Positions 21,901-33,984 of a stretch of DNA of 64,000 bases are shown here, piece by piece. The notes under the pieces are model-generated. The model saw only the letters and a program-made list of their open reading frames with translations. It made no database searches and was not told where the DNA came from. The DNA is from Apus apus (taxonomy: Eukaryota; Chordata; Aves; Apodiformes; Apodidae), in contig NC_067286.1 in assembly GCF_020740795.1 (NCBI RefSeq), positions 1,421,990-1,485,989 of the forward strand. Reading direction: 5' to 3'. Made by a program: the position numbers and the translations under genes. Every line of letters starts with the position of its first letter. The first letter of the stretch is position 1.

Positions 21901-24900
21901 GCCCTTTCCCAGGGCTCGGTCAGGTGGCATTAACACAACTTGCCTGCAGAGAAATGCCAGCCCAGCCAACAGACCATGAGCATTTTACCCCACGGGCTGA
22001 GCAAGGAGGAGCTGCTTCCCCATCGTCAGCGTCTCGCTAACCTCCTGTGACGGGGAGGGCTGCAGCAGGGTAGGGAAGCTGACGGTTCAGCTGTGTTGTG
22101 CCTGACAGTGCTGGAGTGCAGCAGGGGAAGGAGAGCACCCAGTCTGCCTCTTCCACCCCAGGCAGCACCTGCAGCCTTCCCGGGCTCTCTAGGAAGCAAG
22201 GAGAGGGACCACAAGTAGCCGTGTCAGACGCGGGCGCTGCTCGGAGGGTGCAGATGCTGCACAGGGGTTGCCAACCCACCCTGTTTGGCTCTGGCCATCA
22301 GTCAGATGCAATTAAAAAGCAGCAGCTGGAGCCAGAGCCCTTGGATAATGTCATTAAGCTGATTGTGCTGCCTTCTCTGCTTGCTCAGGAACCCGTGCTC
22401 GCTCCTCCAGGCCATTCTCACCAGGGCTGAGACAGTTGTGCTGAACCAGAAAGTTTCACATTAAGGATTCCTCTCTGGCTCTGCTCCTGGCTCCTTTCCT
22501 ACTCCTCACACCAGGCTGCAGAGCCATCCCTCAGTCCTTGAGGGCCTCAAAGACCTTTTTAACCCACTTGGCTCTAGCCCAGCTCTGAACTGCCCGAGGA
22601 CCAGCCTCTGCTCTCTCCTGGAGACTGTGCTTCCCGTCGAGATCCTAATCCTGCTCACAGGTTTAGCTGGAGCCACAGCTCCTCCACAGAGCAATCCTCA
22701 GAGGTGTTTGGATCACAGCCCATCAGGCAGAGGGAAGAAAGGCCTAAGGAACAAAGCAGAAGACACTCTGAAGACCAATCTCCTGGAATAATTAATCTAT
22801 AGAGAAGTTCTCCTTGCAGACAGCAGCTCCCTTTTGTACAGGCACATCACACTTTTCCTCCCTCAAACACAGGCTGTTCAGTCCTTCCAGCAGCAGCTGA
22901 GGTGTCACCCTTGTGCCTTGAGTCTCCAAGATGGTTTTGGGTTTGCAGAGGGCAACCCACCTGCTTGTGAGCCTCTCCTCCAGGACCTGCAGGTCCCTGC
23001 TCTCCCACGGTGAGATGCACAGCAGCTTTGGGATTTGTGGTGCCCCAACACCCTTATCCTCGCCTCAGAAGCCCAGCTATGACATCCAGGTGACCCCTAG
23101 GAGCTGCCCTCACCCCCCAGATCCCACCTCTGGTGAGAGAAGAACAGCAAAACTTGGGCTGATCCTTTCTCACCCACCTTTGGGTCAAACCACAGCAACA
23201 GGAGGAGAAAAGCTGGGAGCAGCCAGGGTGAAGCTGCAGGGCTGCTGACCAGATGCTCTGCATCTCCAGGGCTGCTGGATCCCTCTGCTGGAACAACAGC
23301 AGGAAAAGTGAGCCTGGAGAAGCAATGCTGGGAATACAATTGCTCAGCTGTGCTGGCCATGCCCAGAGCTGAGATCACGGGTGCACAAGTGTTGAGAAAG
23401 TGGGTGCTGGGACCACCCTGAGCCCCAATTGCTCCCGTTCCCCCGGGCTGCTGTAACTTCAGCTACTTTGTTCTGGGAGTCACTCCTTCAGAACCCACCA
23501 TCACCAGCCAAACCAGCAGCCACCAAACGCTCCAGATCCAAACCTCCATGAGCCTCTTTCCCCAGGAACTCCCATCTCACCCTTTCCCAGCAGCCAGGCA
23601 GGTTGGAGCCCAGATGTGCTGCAGACAGATGATGCCACTCCCTGCTCAGCACCCAAAACCAGGAGGCAGGTTGAGGAGGGGGGTACATGGATCAGGATAA
23701 GGGTGAGGAGGAAGGAACTAGAAAAGATCAAGCTGGAAGGGAGTAGCCAGCAGGCAGGCCCTGAGAGCAGAGCCCTCCCAGAACGTGAGCAAGCACAGAG
23801 CCTGTCAAACATGTCCCCTGCGTGGGAGGGCAGCGTGTTCCTGGGGAAGGAGTTTGTGCAGCAGTGACGGGCAGGAGGGATGATCCAGAGAGCCCAATGC
23901 AGGCAAAAAGGGAAAGGAGAGAGGGTCTGACAGTCAGGATCTGCTTCAGACACTTAATGAAGGAGAAAAGGACAAATGGTTGCTAAGGGAAATGGGACAG
24001 ATGGCTGGCACGGGGAACTTGCTGACTCTTGGAGACTTCCAACTCTTTTTTTGGGGGGTAGCAGAGGAGAGCAGCCACGCAGAAGTGAGATGATGCCCAC
24101 TTCTCCCTTTCCCTCCTCCTCCTCCTCCGAGTGTCAGGATAGATCATCTCACAGCGAAAAAGGTCACACAAGCTGCAGGAGACAAGATGCACTTGCACTT
24201 TGGCTCGTCAAGAGCTCTCGTCCCCTCCAGCCCCTTCATCCTCTTCACCAGAGGCCGTGGACACCAACACCAGCCCCACGTTCCTGGGCAAGTCACAGCT
24301 CCAGGAGATGGAAAAGCCAAGGGAATGCTGGCTCTGGAGATCAGGCTGGCTGCAAAATACCACAGCTCCTGGACACGCTGTCTCTCCGAGCAACATTTAC
24401 ACCTCTCCCTGACATTTAAAACCATCTGAGCCTTTTGGCTTCTGCTGCTGCCATCCCCCTGTGCCAGGTCTCTTCTGGCTCTGAAAGTCTCCAACTTGAT
24501 TTCCCCGCAAAGACAACCCTCCCCACAGGTCTCCAAGTGCAGTGGCAGGGCAAGAGGGCAAGGATTTCTGCTCCCGTGTCATTTGCCAGGGGTGGGAGGG
24601 GTGCCAGGAGCCTGTCAGATCCTGATGGCCAGAAACAAACCTCTGAAGGAGAGAGCTGAAAAGAAAAATTTAAAAAGAGGAAAAAAAAACAAACCCTCAC
24701 ATCTTGGCAGCCAAGGTGACAGAGCTCCCAAACTGAGGCATGCACCAGACAGAGCAGCTCCATGCTGGGATTTGGGGGGGTGTGAGGTGTAGCAGGCAGA
24801 GCTGTGGGCTTGGGGAACCTCTGGTCTCCTGGGGCTGGACCAGGTTGCCCCCATCACCACCTCCCTGCAGCTCTCCCACTCACCCCAGCTGCAGGGCTGA

Positions 24901-25261
24901 AAACAAAGGGCTCGTGAGGCAAGGGAGGGCTCTGGGGGCAGTGATCGTGACTCTGCCACCCAAAGCTACTGTCACAGGCACCTCTTCAACTTGAAGTCGG
25001 CCCAGAAGGTCCCCGAGGAGCTGCGGATCTCAACAGCTGAGTGAGCAAGAGCCCACACGGGACCCCCCGCACCAGCTCCCAGCGAGCCCACGTCTGAGCA
25101 CATCCACACAGCCCTGGGGGTCAGTCCTGAGCAGCAGGGACAGGATCAGCCTCTGCACAGGATTGTTCCGCTCCTGCTGCCAAGCAGAGGAGGGAGAATT
25201 CGCTCCGGCCGCCTCGGCACCAGCCACGGAGCCTCTTGCATCCCTGAGGCTGTGCTGGGAT
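18963..25261. other. long intergenic stretch without recognisable genes
   Basis: This 6.3-kb stretch has moderate to high GC, many overlapping short frames on both strands and no protein family match. A T-rich run lies at 19120-19158, a C run at about 21508-21518 and an A-rich patch near 24665-24690. An AT-rich segment around 22295-22375 (tgcaattaaaaagcagcagc ... gtcattaagctgattgtg) resembles a homeodomain-type regulatory element. No exon is supported. Confidence 0.45.
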
Positions 25262-25730
25262 CATGGAATCATAGACTCCCAGATGGGTTTGGGTGGGAAG
25301 ACCACCTAGTCCCAACCCCCCTGCATGGGCAGGGACACCTCCCACCAGCCCAGGCTGCTCCAAGCCCCATCCAACCTGCCCTTCAACACTGCCAGGGATG
25401 GGGCAGCCACAGCTTCCCTGGGCAACCTGTTCCAGGGTCTCACCACTCTCACAGGGAAGAATTTCTTCCTAAGATCTCATCTCAGTCTCCCTCTTCCAGT
25501 TTAAAGCTATTCTCCCTCATCCCATCCCTCCCTGCCCTTGTCCCAAGCCCCTCCCCAGCTTTCCTGGAGCCCCTTCAGGCACTGGAAGGTGCTCTCAGGT
25601 CTCCCTGGAGCCTTCTCATCTCCAGCCTGAACACCCCAACTCTCCCAGCCTGTCTCCAGAGCAGAGCTGCTCCAGCCCCCTCCCACAAATGGACATCCCT
25701 GGGCCAGGACCAACAACAGCCTATGCTACA
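25262..25730 (-). mobile_element. CR1 LINE fragment, about 470 bp
   Basis: Reverse-oriented CR1: 'catggaatcatagactccca' and the inverted 3' UTR ('gcatgggcagggacacctcc', 'caagccccatccaacctgcc') are followed by the inverted ORF2 end ('tttcctggagccccttcagg', 'tctccagcctgaacacccca'). It is the same subfamily as the copies at 35.1 and 37.1 kb. Confidence 0.93.
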
Positions 25731-26419
25731 GAAACCCCCCCCCAATAGCTCAAGGCAGCCAAGGGAGGATGCACCCCTGGCCAGGCAGGACCAGGGATGT
25801 GTCACCATCACTCTCTGGCTTTGCTTTGGGCCACCACGGGTTCCCAGGGCCAGCAGCAGGGAAGGGAGAAGATGAGGGAGAGGTGTGAGTGGCAGCTCAG
25901 AGCTGCTGGCCCATGGAGCTGGCTGTGTAGGCAGAGACATCTTGGAGCTGCACTCCAAAGAAGCTGCACGGAGCAGCAGCTCCCCCACTGCCTGCCAAAC
26001 TGCCAGGGCTGCTGTTGAGATAAACCCACACAAACAAACAGATGCTTAGACGAGCCAAGGAGGTCTAATATATCAGCACCACTCACATGCCATGGGCTGT
26101 CCCCAGGCTGGCTGCTCTCCAGCTTGGCCTCTCTTGGTGGTCCTGTCAGGGAGGAGAAATCAGCACGTCTTGTCTCAGAACATCAGGGGGCTGGCCAGGA
26201 GCACACGCAGCCCCCTCCTCCCAGCCCCTTCCAGCCTGTCTGACAGCAGCTGAAATTCCAGCCCAGGCATGCAGCAGTGGGCAGGAATGCCTGGGTGTTG
26301 AGTGCTGGAGCTTGGAGAGGAGCAACTGCAACCAAGCCAGGGGGATGACAGCTCTCCTGCAGCCCCAGAGCCTGGGAAACAAGCCCCACAGACACAGCCT
26401 TGTCCCATCACCACCTGAG
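25731..26419. other. noncoding intergenic DNA
   Basis: No exon or RNA gene recognised between two CR1 copies. Confidence 0.45.
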
Positions 26420-26905
26420 CAGTGTCCATGAGACACACACTGACTGCAGGGGGGCCAGGCTGGCCAGGGAAGGGCCACGGAGCTGGGGAAGGGGCTGGAG
26501 AACTTGTGAGGAGCAGCTGAGGGAGCTGGGGGTGTCCAGCCTGGAGCCAAGGAGGCTGAGGGGAGACCTGCTGGCTCTGCAGCTCCTGAGAGGAGGTTGG
26601 AGCCAGGGGGGTCAGGCTCTGCTCCCCAGGAACAAGGGATGGGACAAGAGAAACCAGCCCCAAGCTGCACCAAGGGAGGTTGAGGTTGGATCTGGGGAAC
26701 AATTCCTTCCCCCAAAGGGCTGTCAGGCCCTGGCCCAGGCTGCCCAGGGCAGGGGGGAGTCCCCATCCCTGGAGGGGTTTCCAAGCCCTGGAGATGGTGC
26801 TGAGGGACACGGGGCAGTGGTGGCCTGGGCAGGGCTGGGGGAACAGGTGGGACTGGAGGATCTGAAAGGGCTTTTCCAACCCAAACAATTCCATGGTCTG
26901 GGACA
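26420..26905 (+). mobile_element. divergent CR1 LINE fragment; left arm of an inverted pair
   Basis: The translation resembles the CR1 ORF2 C-terminus ('LRELGVSSLEPRRLRGDLL'). The element ends with 'ggatctgaaagggcttttcc' and 'aacccaaacaattccatgg', a CR1-type 3' tail. Bases 26498-26648 form the left arm of a near-perfect inverted repeat with 27036-27186. Confidence 0.82.
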
Positions 26906-27186
26906 CAGGCTCCTGGGGCTCACATCTGGAGTGTCCCCACAGCCCAGCATCCCAGTGGGGCTGTCCCAGCAGCAGTGAGAGCAGCTCTCCCAGCTCCTCG
27001 GGGTGTCATCTTGGAGCAGCTTGAGGCCGGTTCCTCTTGTCCCATCCCTTGTTCCTGGGGAGCAGAGCCCGACCCCCCTGGCTCCAACCTCCTCTCAGGA
27101 GCTGCAGAGCCAGCAGGTCTCCCCTCAGCCTCCTTGGCTCCAGGCTGGACACCCCCAGCTCCCTCAGCTGCTCCTCACAAGTTCTC
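26498..27186. repeat. near-perfect inverted repeat: two 151-bp arms, 387-bp spacer
   Basis: Arm 26498-26648 and arm 27036-27186 are reverse complements at 150 of 151 positions by direct reading (one A/G difference). Both arms derive from the same part of a CR1-like ORF2. Outside the right arm a 21-nt segment containing a ggggctg duplication interrupts the homology, after which similarity resumes. The other CR1 copies in the window are much more diverged from each other, so this identity is unusual. If transcribed, the region would fold into a long hairpin. Confidence 0.93.
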
Positions 27187-27330
27187 CAGCCCCTTCTCCT
27201 TCTGCTCCAGCCCCTTCCCCAGCTCCCTTGCCCTTCCCTGGCCACCCTCCAGCCCCTCCACGTCCTTCTTGTCATGGGGGGGCCCAGAACTGAAGCCAGA
27301 ATTCAAGGTGGAGACCTCACCAGTGCCAAG
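27000..27330 (-). mobile_element. divergent CR1 LINE fragment; right arm of the inverted pair
   Basis: The reverse complement of this stretch repeats the CR1 ORF2-like segment of the copy at 26.4 kb, in opposite orientation, and continues into a 'gaactgaagccagaattcaa'-type segment found in longer CR1 ORF2 regions. Frames are broken and the element is dead. Confidence 0.8.
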
Positions 27331-29357
27331 CTCAGGGTGATGCAGCTGTGGGGGGACTGGGCCAGGCAGCTGCTGGGGGTCACCCCACCAGTGCAGCCCT
27401 GCCTACAAAGCAGAGCTCAAAACAGAGTCTCTCCTTGAGATGTTTTTTGCCTGCTCCCCAGCCCAGTTACCAGTGACACTGACTCATCCTCAGGAGTGCT
27501 CCTGCTGCTGGTTGCACTCCAGATGGTATCAACCAGCCATCCCAACTCCTACCTGCTGTTCTCTCCCAGCCCATGGAGGAACACCAACCTTGCTCCACCA
27601 GCCAGCTCCTTCTCCTAGCCAGAGACTGGCTGGAGCCACCAGTGGTGTGTCCTCATGGCCACAAGTACCCATGTCCTCAAAGCACCCTTCTGATACGAGG
27701 GACACAACTTGTGACACGACACCAGGGCTCATAGCAGCCCAGAGACACAAGTTGGGGTTCAGCCACAAAAAAAAAAAACCCACACCAAACAGCCCAGCAT
27801 TAAATGAGAGCAAGAGAAGGTTTTGTGGCCCCACAGCTGGATTAGCACCCAACAGCCAGGTCGTGGGAGCACAGGGCTGTGGTCACACCCAGGGCTGGTG
27901 TCCCCAGGCAGGCAGTGCCACAGGAGAAAACATTGTTTGGGAGGAAGGTGGAAGGAAAACCCTTCTAGCACAGAGCCCTGTGCTCTACAGAGCTCCAGGA
28001 GGCAACTCACCTTCCTCTGATGCACCACCAGCAGCTCCAGATGGTTGTAACCATCCCTGTAGACACAGCAAGGAGCCAGAGGCCAGGCTGCCCTCTCCCT
28101 AAGGAGCTCCTGCCTCCCCTGCCTGCTCTTTTATCAGGGCATTATTTATCCCTTATCTGCTCCAGGTGGGAAGCTGGTGGCACCTGGACTAACTGGTGAA
28201 GCTGGGGCTCAATCAGCTCAGCTCCTGCCTGCACCACTGCAGCCAGAAGAACCTTCCTACCAAGGGCAGGGAGCCCTAAGCCAAGGACATTTGAGGATGC
28301 TGGAATGTCCCCACTGTCCCCTCTCTGTCCACCCATCCCTGACCACGCTGTGCCTTCCCTCACCCTGCCACCCTGGCATTAACTTCCCACCTTGTTCCAA
28401 TCCCCTTGGGATAATGGGCCCAGCTGTCTTTCCCTCCCACTCCAGGGTTTCCAGATCCCCTCCCTGGCAGGGCAGAGGTGGATTTGCAAGCCCCAGCCCC
28501 ACGTAGGTGCAATGCAGAGACAGAGGCAGCTAATGAGGGAGCTCGTTTAGCAGCTCATAGCAGTGACCTAGATATGCTGGTGTGCTCTGCTTCCCTGCCT
28601 CTGGAATCCGGGGGGCACGAGTGGGAATGCCACAGGGAGGAAAAAAAGACTCAGCCTTTCTCCATCCCAGGGCTGTACCTGCAGGCTTCCCAATCCCTGC
28701 TTCCTGGGGAGCTGTTCCTGCTCTCAGCTTGGCTCCCTCGGTCCATGGGGACCCACATCCCTTCTTCCCAAGTGATCCCAAGGGAAAGAGGGGCCAGAGC
28801 TGCTGGCAGATCCCCCCATCCCATTGCCCAGTGACAAGGCCATCGGGGGAGACCAGCCTGGTGTTCCTGTGAGGAAGCCAAGCTTGGGGCAGCAAGAGGG
28901 AAGGGGTGGCTGTGGTGGAATATTCCAGCCTCACCTCCTCGTCTTTGGCTGCTGCTTTTTAAAGCCTCTTTTCCCTTGGGATGAAGCAGCTAATTTAGCC
29001 AGAGGTCGGTCTCCCCGGGTCAGGGCTGAGGAAGGATGCAAATGGGACAACTTGCTATAAAAAGCAACTTGCAGCTGCCTTCTTCTTTTTTTGCTTCTCT
29101 TTTTTTTTTTTTTTCTCTGTGTGTGTGTGTGTGTGTCTGTGCAGCCAGGTATTGATTTTTCCTTGTGTGTCTATAACTGGAGGGCAGAGCCTAGGGGAAC
29201 AGCTTTGCCCAGGCTGGAACCAGCCACCCCTTCCCATGGGAGCCAGGGAGGAGAGCTGGGATGTGATCCCATCAGCAGCACATCCTGCTGGAAAGGGTGG
29301 TGTAACCCCACCACGGGGTGCCAGCACCCCAAAGTGACCCCAACCCCACTCAGCTCC
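27331..29357. other. noncoding intergenic DNA
   Basis: No exon or RNA gene recognised. An A run of 12 lies near 27766. GATA-like sites cluster at 28130-28160 (ttatcagg, ttatccc, ttatctg). A T run at 29099-29114 is followed by a (TG)n tract at 29119-29136. Confidence 0.45.
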
Positions 29358-29523
29358 TCTCCCCTGTGGCTGCCCCATCCCTGGCAGTGTTGAAGGGCAG
29401 GTTGGATGGGGTTTGGAGCAGCCTGGGCTGGTGGGAGGTGTCCCTGCCCAGGCAGGGGGGTTGGATCTAGGTGACCTTTAAGGTCCCTTTCAACCCAAAC
29501 CATTCCACGATTCTATGATTCTA
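29358..29523 (+). mobile_element. CR1 LINE 3'-end fragment
   Basis: Forward CR1 tail from 'cccctgtggctgccccatcc' through 'ggaggtgtccctgcccaggc' to 'aaggtccctttcaacccaaa' and an attctatgattcta end. Confidence 0.94.
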
Positions 29524-30289
29524 CCACCCTGCCAGCCCCTGCTCCCTCCATGGGGCACTGGCAGAGAGGGATTCCTGCAGCTGGTGCTGGGAATATGCTC
29601 TTTAGGAGCATTTCCCATGGAGGAACCACAACCTGCTGGGGTGGGGACACACCACATTGGGCACAACCCATCTGGGCATCCCCAGAGCGCAGTGGAAAGG
29701 GCACAGCACTCTGGAAACGCAACCACACGCTGCCCTGGGGGTCCTGCTTGTTCCCATTCCTCTTCTCCCCCCTTTTATTCCACAAAACCTTTGCCAGCAA
29801 AGGAAGGGGAGGCGGGGGGGGGCGGGGGGGAACCAACCTCCCCCAAAGAAACTGCTGCTGGGAGTGATTCTTGCTCCTGCCTCGCTCCCCACGCCTGGAC
29901 CCAGCCAGGGATGGGGGCCTGAAATCCTCTTCCAGGCATTCGCTGGAAGAAGAAACCCGGCCCTGGTGTCACCCCGGGCTCCCCCTGGGTGGCTGGTGGC
30001 TCCGTGCAGAGGGTGGCCCGTGTTGGCCACCGGTCCCTGCGGGACACGAGCCGGGATGCAGCCCTGGGCCCGTCCCGGGTGGCAGCAGGGACTGTCCCGG
30101 TGTCCCCATCAGCCCTCGGTTCCCAGGGCTTGGGGCTGTGATCCTAGGGGACAGGAGGGAGCTCCGGGCCCTGGCCCCGCGTCCCGCAGCCGCTGCCCCG
30201 CAGCCCGGCCCCGCCGCTGCCCCCGGGCTCTCCCGCTGCCCGGGCCCGGTAGTTCTCCACGGGAGCCACGAGGAGGAGCTTTCAGACCG
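29524..30289. other. GC-rich noncoding DNA
   Basis: CpG-rich from about 29930, with long open frames on both strands that have no family match and no consistent coding strand. A G-rich patch lies at 29810-29832. No promoter or exon can be supported. Confidence 0.4.
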
Positions 30290-30660
30290 CCCGCTGCTCC
30301 CGGCGTATCCCGGTGCACCTGGAGCATCCCGGAGCTCCAGGACCATCCCCGTGCTCCCTCTGTTCCCGAGGCTCCCGGTGCTCCCGGCGCATCCCGGTGT
30401 CCTCTCTTTTCCCGATGTTCCTGGTGCTCCTGGAGCATCCTTTTGCTCCCTCTTTCCCCAGTGATCCCGGGGTTCCTGGTGCTCCTGGAAGCTTCCCTGT
30501 GCCCACTTCTGTTCCCAGGGCTCCCAGTGCTCCTGAAGCACCCCTGTGCTCCCAGTGCTCCCATTACACCCTGATACTCCTGCTGCTCCCGGTGTATCCT
30601 GGGGTTCCTTCCTGCTCCTACCACATCCCATTGCTCCTGGTTCCCCTCGGCCCTTCACAC
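30290..30660 (+). repeat. irregular GC-rich minisatellite (ctcccggtgctcc-type)
   Basis: Imperfect repeats of segments such as ctcccggtgctcccgg, 'ttcctggtgctcctgga' and variants recur throughout. The minus-strand translation is collagen-like (GAPGAPG and variants) purely because the unit is rich in Gly/Pro/Ala codons. No true collagen Gly-X-Y register is kept, so I treat it as noncoding. Confidence 0.7.
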
Positions 30661-33520
30661 CCATCCCCAGGGCTGCTCTCTGGGAATGCTGGAATGGATC
30701 CAGGCTGCAGCACCCCGGGGCTGGCAGGAGCTGAGTTCTGTCCCCAACCCCACTGTCACCCCACATCTTCTCCCTTACCATCCCATGGGAAGCCACCCAG
30801 AAAAGGCTGGAGCTTTACCAGACCCCCCTGGGAGCTGCTCGGGCTCCTGCCTGGCCATGGGTCTCCTCTGTGGTGGGGCACAGAGTGACAAGTGGGACAT
30901 CATCACTGAGGGGCATGGAAGCAGCTCCAGGATGGGCTCCCTCACCCACACCTCCAGCCCCACCATCATGGTCCTCCCTGGACACACAGGAACTGGAATT
31001 CCACATGGTGCTGCTGGGCAAGGGCTGGGAGTTAGATCCGTGGGGACTTTTCCCTGCTGTTGGAGCGAGTTATTCCCAGCCCCCCCACCCACACCACCCC
31101 CAGGGCAGCTCTGCACAGCGAGGAGGTGGGAACACCCCATCACAGTCCCCTGTGCCCCCCCACCCACAGCTGGGGACCCCCAGGGCACACCCCCCCCAGC
31201 CCCCCCCCGCACCAGGGCCATGGGTGGGGAACACCCCCCAACCCGGGGGTGTCTGGTGCCTGTCACCACCAAGAAAATCCTTTCCAAAAGTGGCACCCGG
31301 CGCTGGGCTGGGGGTTGGGGGGGTGGGTGGGAGGATCTGCGTCAGCAGGTGACACCCAGCCACGGGGGGGACTCCATCGGGGGGGGCAGCAGCAGTTGAG
31401 TCACACGGGGAGAAGTTCCCCGAGGCGAGACAAGCCCCACGGCAGCCCCTGAGGGGCGGGAGACCTGCCATGGGTGAGGATGAGGATGAGGATGAGGAAC
31501 CTTTCAGGGTGTCCCCACACACAGTCCTTTGCCGGCTTCCAGCTCTGGAATGAGAGCTGCCAGGTTGGGACTGTGTCCAGAGGGTTGGGATGAGCCACCC
31601 AGCCCCTGTGGCATGGGGAGGGGGGACCCTGCTTGCAGCTCTCCTGCCTGGTGGGCCCCCCTGGAGCCCAGGAATGCTGAGCTGGGTCCCAGTGCTCCCC
31701 TCTGTATGATCCAGCAGGAATAACCTGCCCTGGGGGGTGGTCTTGCTGGCCAGGAGGGAGCAGGGGGCTCATCCGTGCTTGGAAACCCAAAATGTCAGTA
31801 ATGACCCAGCTGGAATGTTCCTCGGGCACTGTAGCCATCCCATCCCATCCCTTCCCATGCCATGCCATTCCATCCCCTCCTATCCCATCCACTCTCATCC
31901 CTTTCCATCCCATCCCAATCCCACACTCAGCGCTGGGGCTGCCCCAGCTCCTGCACATCTGAGCCTCAAGCACCTTCCCTGAATGGAGCCAAGAGCCCAG
32001 GAATAAGGAACTGCCAAACCCTGGAGCTGCTCTGATCCATCCCACGCTCCTGCCTCTGCTTCCTGATTAAAGCCCTTTCATTCCAATGGCCACAGACCCT
32101 CCTTGCTGCCACCCCCCTCCTTCCCCCGGGGGTGACAACCCTGGAGCCTGGGGGTTGCCAGGACCCTCCCACCCCCTTGCTCCTTCTCAGGAGGGAGCGG
32201 GGTCTTGGAGGGGATCCAGAGGAAACGACAGACGCGGCTCAAACGCCGCAAATCCACATTTAGGCGATGTAAACGTCCCCATTCCCAAGATCCGCCCCAG
32301 GCTCACACATCCAGGCGAAGGCAGCAGGTGCTCGGCAGCGCTGCCAGGCGGACGCTGCCTTTGGGAGCCTGTTTTTTTTGGGGGGAGCCTATTCTTTTTT
32401 GGGAGCTCAGGCAGCCGGCTGTGCCGTGGAACGGATCCCACCCCATCCACACAAGGGTACCGGGCTCAGTCAGCCCTGGGCGGGACTGGGGGGTGGGAGG
32501 GAGGAGGGAGAGGTGGCCTCGAGTGGGTCTGCCTGGTGTTTTTCCTGCCGTGCTGGGAATTGTTTTCCCTGCTCTGCGCTGGGGACACGCTCTGGTGGCC
32601 CATCTGGTGTTCTCCGCGCTGGTGCTGGACATCTGCTGCCAGCCTCGGGGGCTCGGGAGCAGGAGGGGGCCGGTGTCAGGCAGTGGCACATGATGCTGGG
32701 AACACGCAGGTTGCCCGCACCGTGCTGAGCCTGAGCAGCTCCGGCAGCTGCTGGGAAGCAGCTCGGACCCCGGCACAAGGCAGGAGGTGCCAGGAGCTCT
32801 CCTTGCCCAGCAGGTGACATTCCCGGGGCAGCTGGTGCTTTTGGATGAGGGCTGAGCACAGGGCAAAGCCAGCGTGGCCTGGCGAGCCTTCTCAAATCCT
32901 CCCATCCCACAAAATCCAGCGCTGGAGGCTCTAGGGATGGTGTTGGGAAGCAACGGGATGTGCTTGGGGCTGCTGCCTGCCTCTGCCCTGCCGAGAGGAC
33001 GGGGTGAAGCGTCTGTCCCCCTGCGAGGCTGGGGAACAGCCATGGATGGAGAGCGCTGGTCTGGGGGTGGTGGGGAGCAGGAGACCTTGGGGGGGCTGCG
33101 GGACAGGGAGGCACAAGCAGGTCCCAGGCAGGACAGGGCGCATCCCGCCTCGATGGGCGGCTGCTCGGGCTGGCACTTGGGAGGAGTGAAGCGGTGTGAG
33201 GGGTCCCACGGGACCCCGGGGCTCCAGGAGCCCATGGGTGACCCTCTGCCACCGGCTCCTCGCAGTAGCCACCATCCCCACGACCACCCCCCCCCCCAGC
33301 CCAGGCAGCAGGAAGCCAGGGAAGGAGAAGTTATCAACCCGCCCTCAAGTGTCCGCTTCCCCTTGATGGTTCTGAGCGCGCTCATTAGCGCTAAATAGCT
33401 GCTAATCCCCTCATTACCGCTTATCTCTGCTGCCAAAGCCACTGTCCCCTCCTGCTCTGCCCCCGGGGCCGCGGGCAGCGAGCAGGCCCAAGCCTGGCAC
33501 GGAGGTGGTTCCTTCTGCCA
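30661..33520. other. intergenic DNA with small simple repeats
   Basis: There is a (gatgag)n stretch at 31476-31498 and an imperfect (catcc)n tract at 31835-31922 related to the larger array at 33.5 kb. Long open frames (for example 32303-33544 minus) are GC-driven. An AT-richer segment at 33362-33432 (tcattagcgctaaatag, gctaatcccctcattac) looks like a homeodomain-type element. No exon is supported. Confidence 0.45.
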
Positions 33521-33984
33521 ACATCCCATGCCCTCCCATCCCACCCCCTTTCATCCCACCTCATCCCATCCCCCTTCATCCCACCCCCTTTCATCCCACC
33601 TCATCCTATCCTCTTTCATCCCACCTCATCCCACTCCCTTTCATCCCACCTCATCCCACCCCCTTTCATCCCACCTCATCCCATCCCCTTTCATCCCACC
33701 TCATCCCATCCCCTGCCATCCCACCTCATCCCACCCCCTTTCATCCCACTCATCCCATCCCCTTTCATCCCACCTCATCCCACCCCCTTTCATCCCACCT
33801 CATCCCATCCCCTTTCATCCCACCTCATCCCATCCCCTCCCATCCCACCTCATCCCATCCCCTTTCATCCCACCTCATCCCATCCCCTTTCATCCCACCT
33901 CATCCCACCCCCTTTCATCCCACCTCATCCCATCCCCTTTCATCCCACCTCATCCCATCCCCTTCCCTCCCCCTCCTTCCCATC
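33521..33984 (+). repeat. minisatellite, about 25-nt unit, about 17 copies
   Basis: The array is built from catcccacct, catcccatcccc and ctttcatccc blocks that alternate with a period near 25 nt. Variants differ mainly in catcccatcccc versus catcccaccccc. The C/T/A-only strand lacks stop codons in all three frames, so the His/Pro/Ser-rich open frames (33505-34170 and 33528-34352) are repeat artefacts. Confidence 0.95.

Noticed and set aside
29969-30796. Collagen-like translation on the minus strand
   Set aside because: Gly/Pro/Ala codons come from a GC-rich irregular repeat; no steady Gly-X-Y register is kept and no exon structure is seen.
32303-33544. 413-codon minus-strand open frame
   Set aside because: No recognisable domain, low-complexity Ser/Pro composition, no matching splice sites or promoter, and similar frames occur on the other strand.
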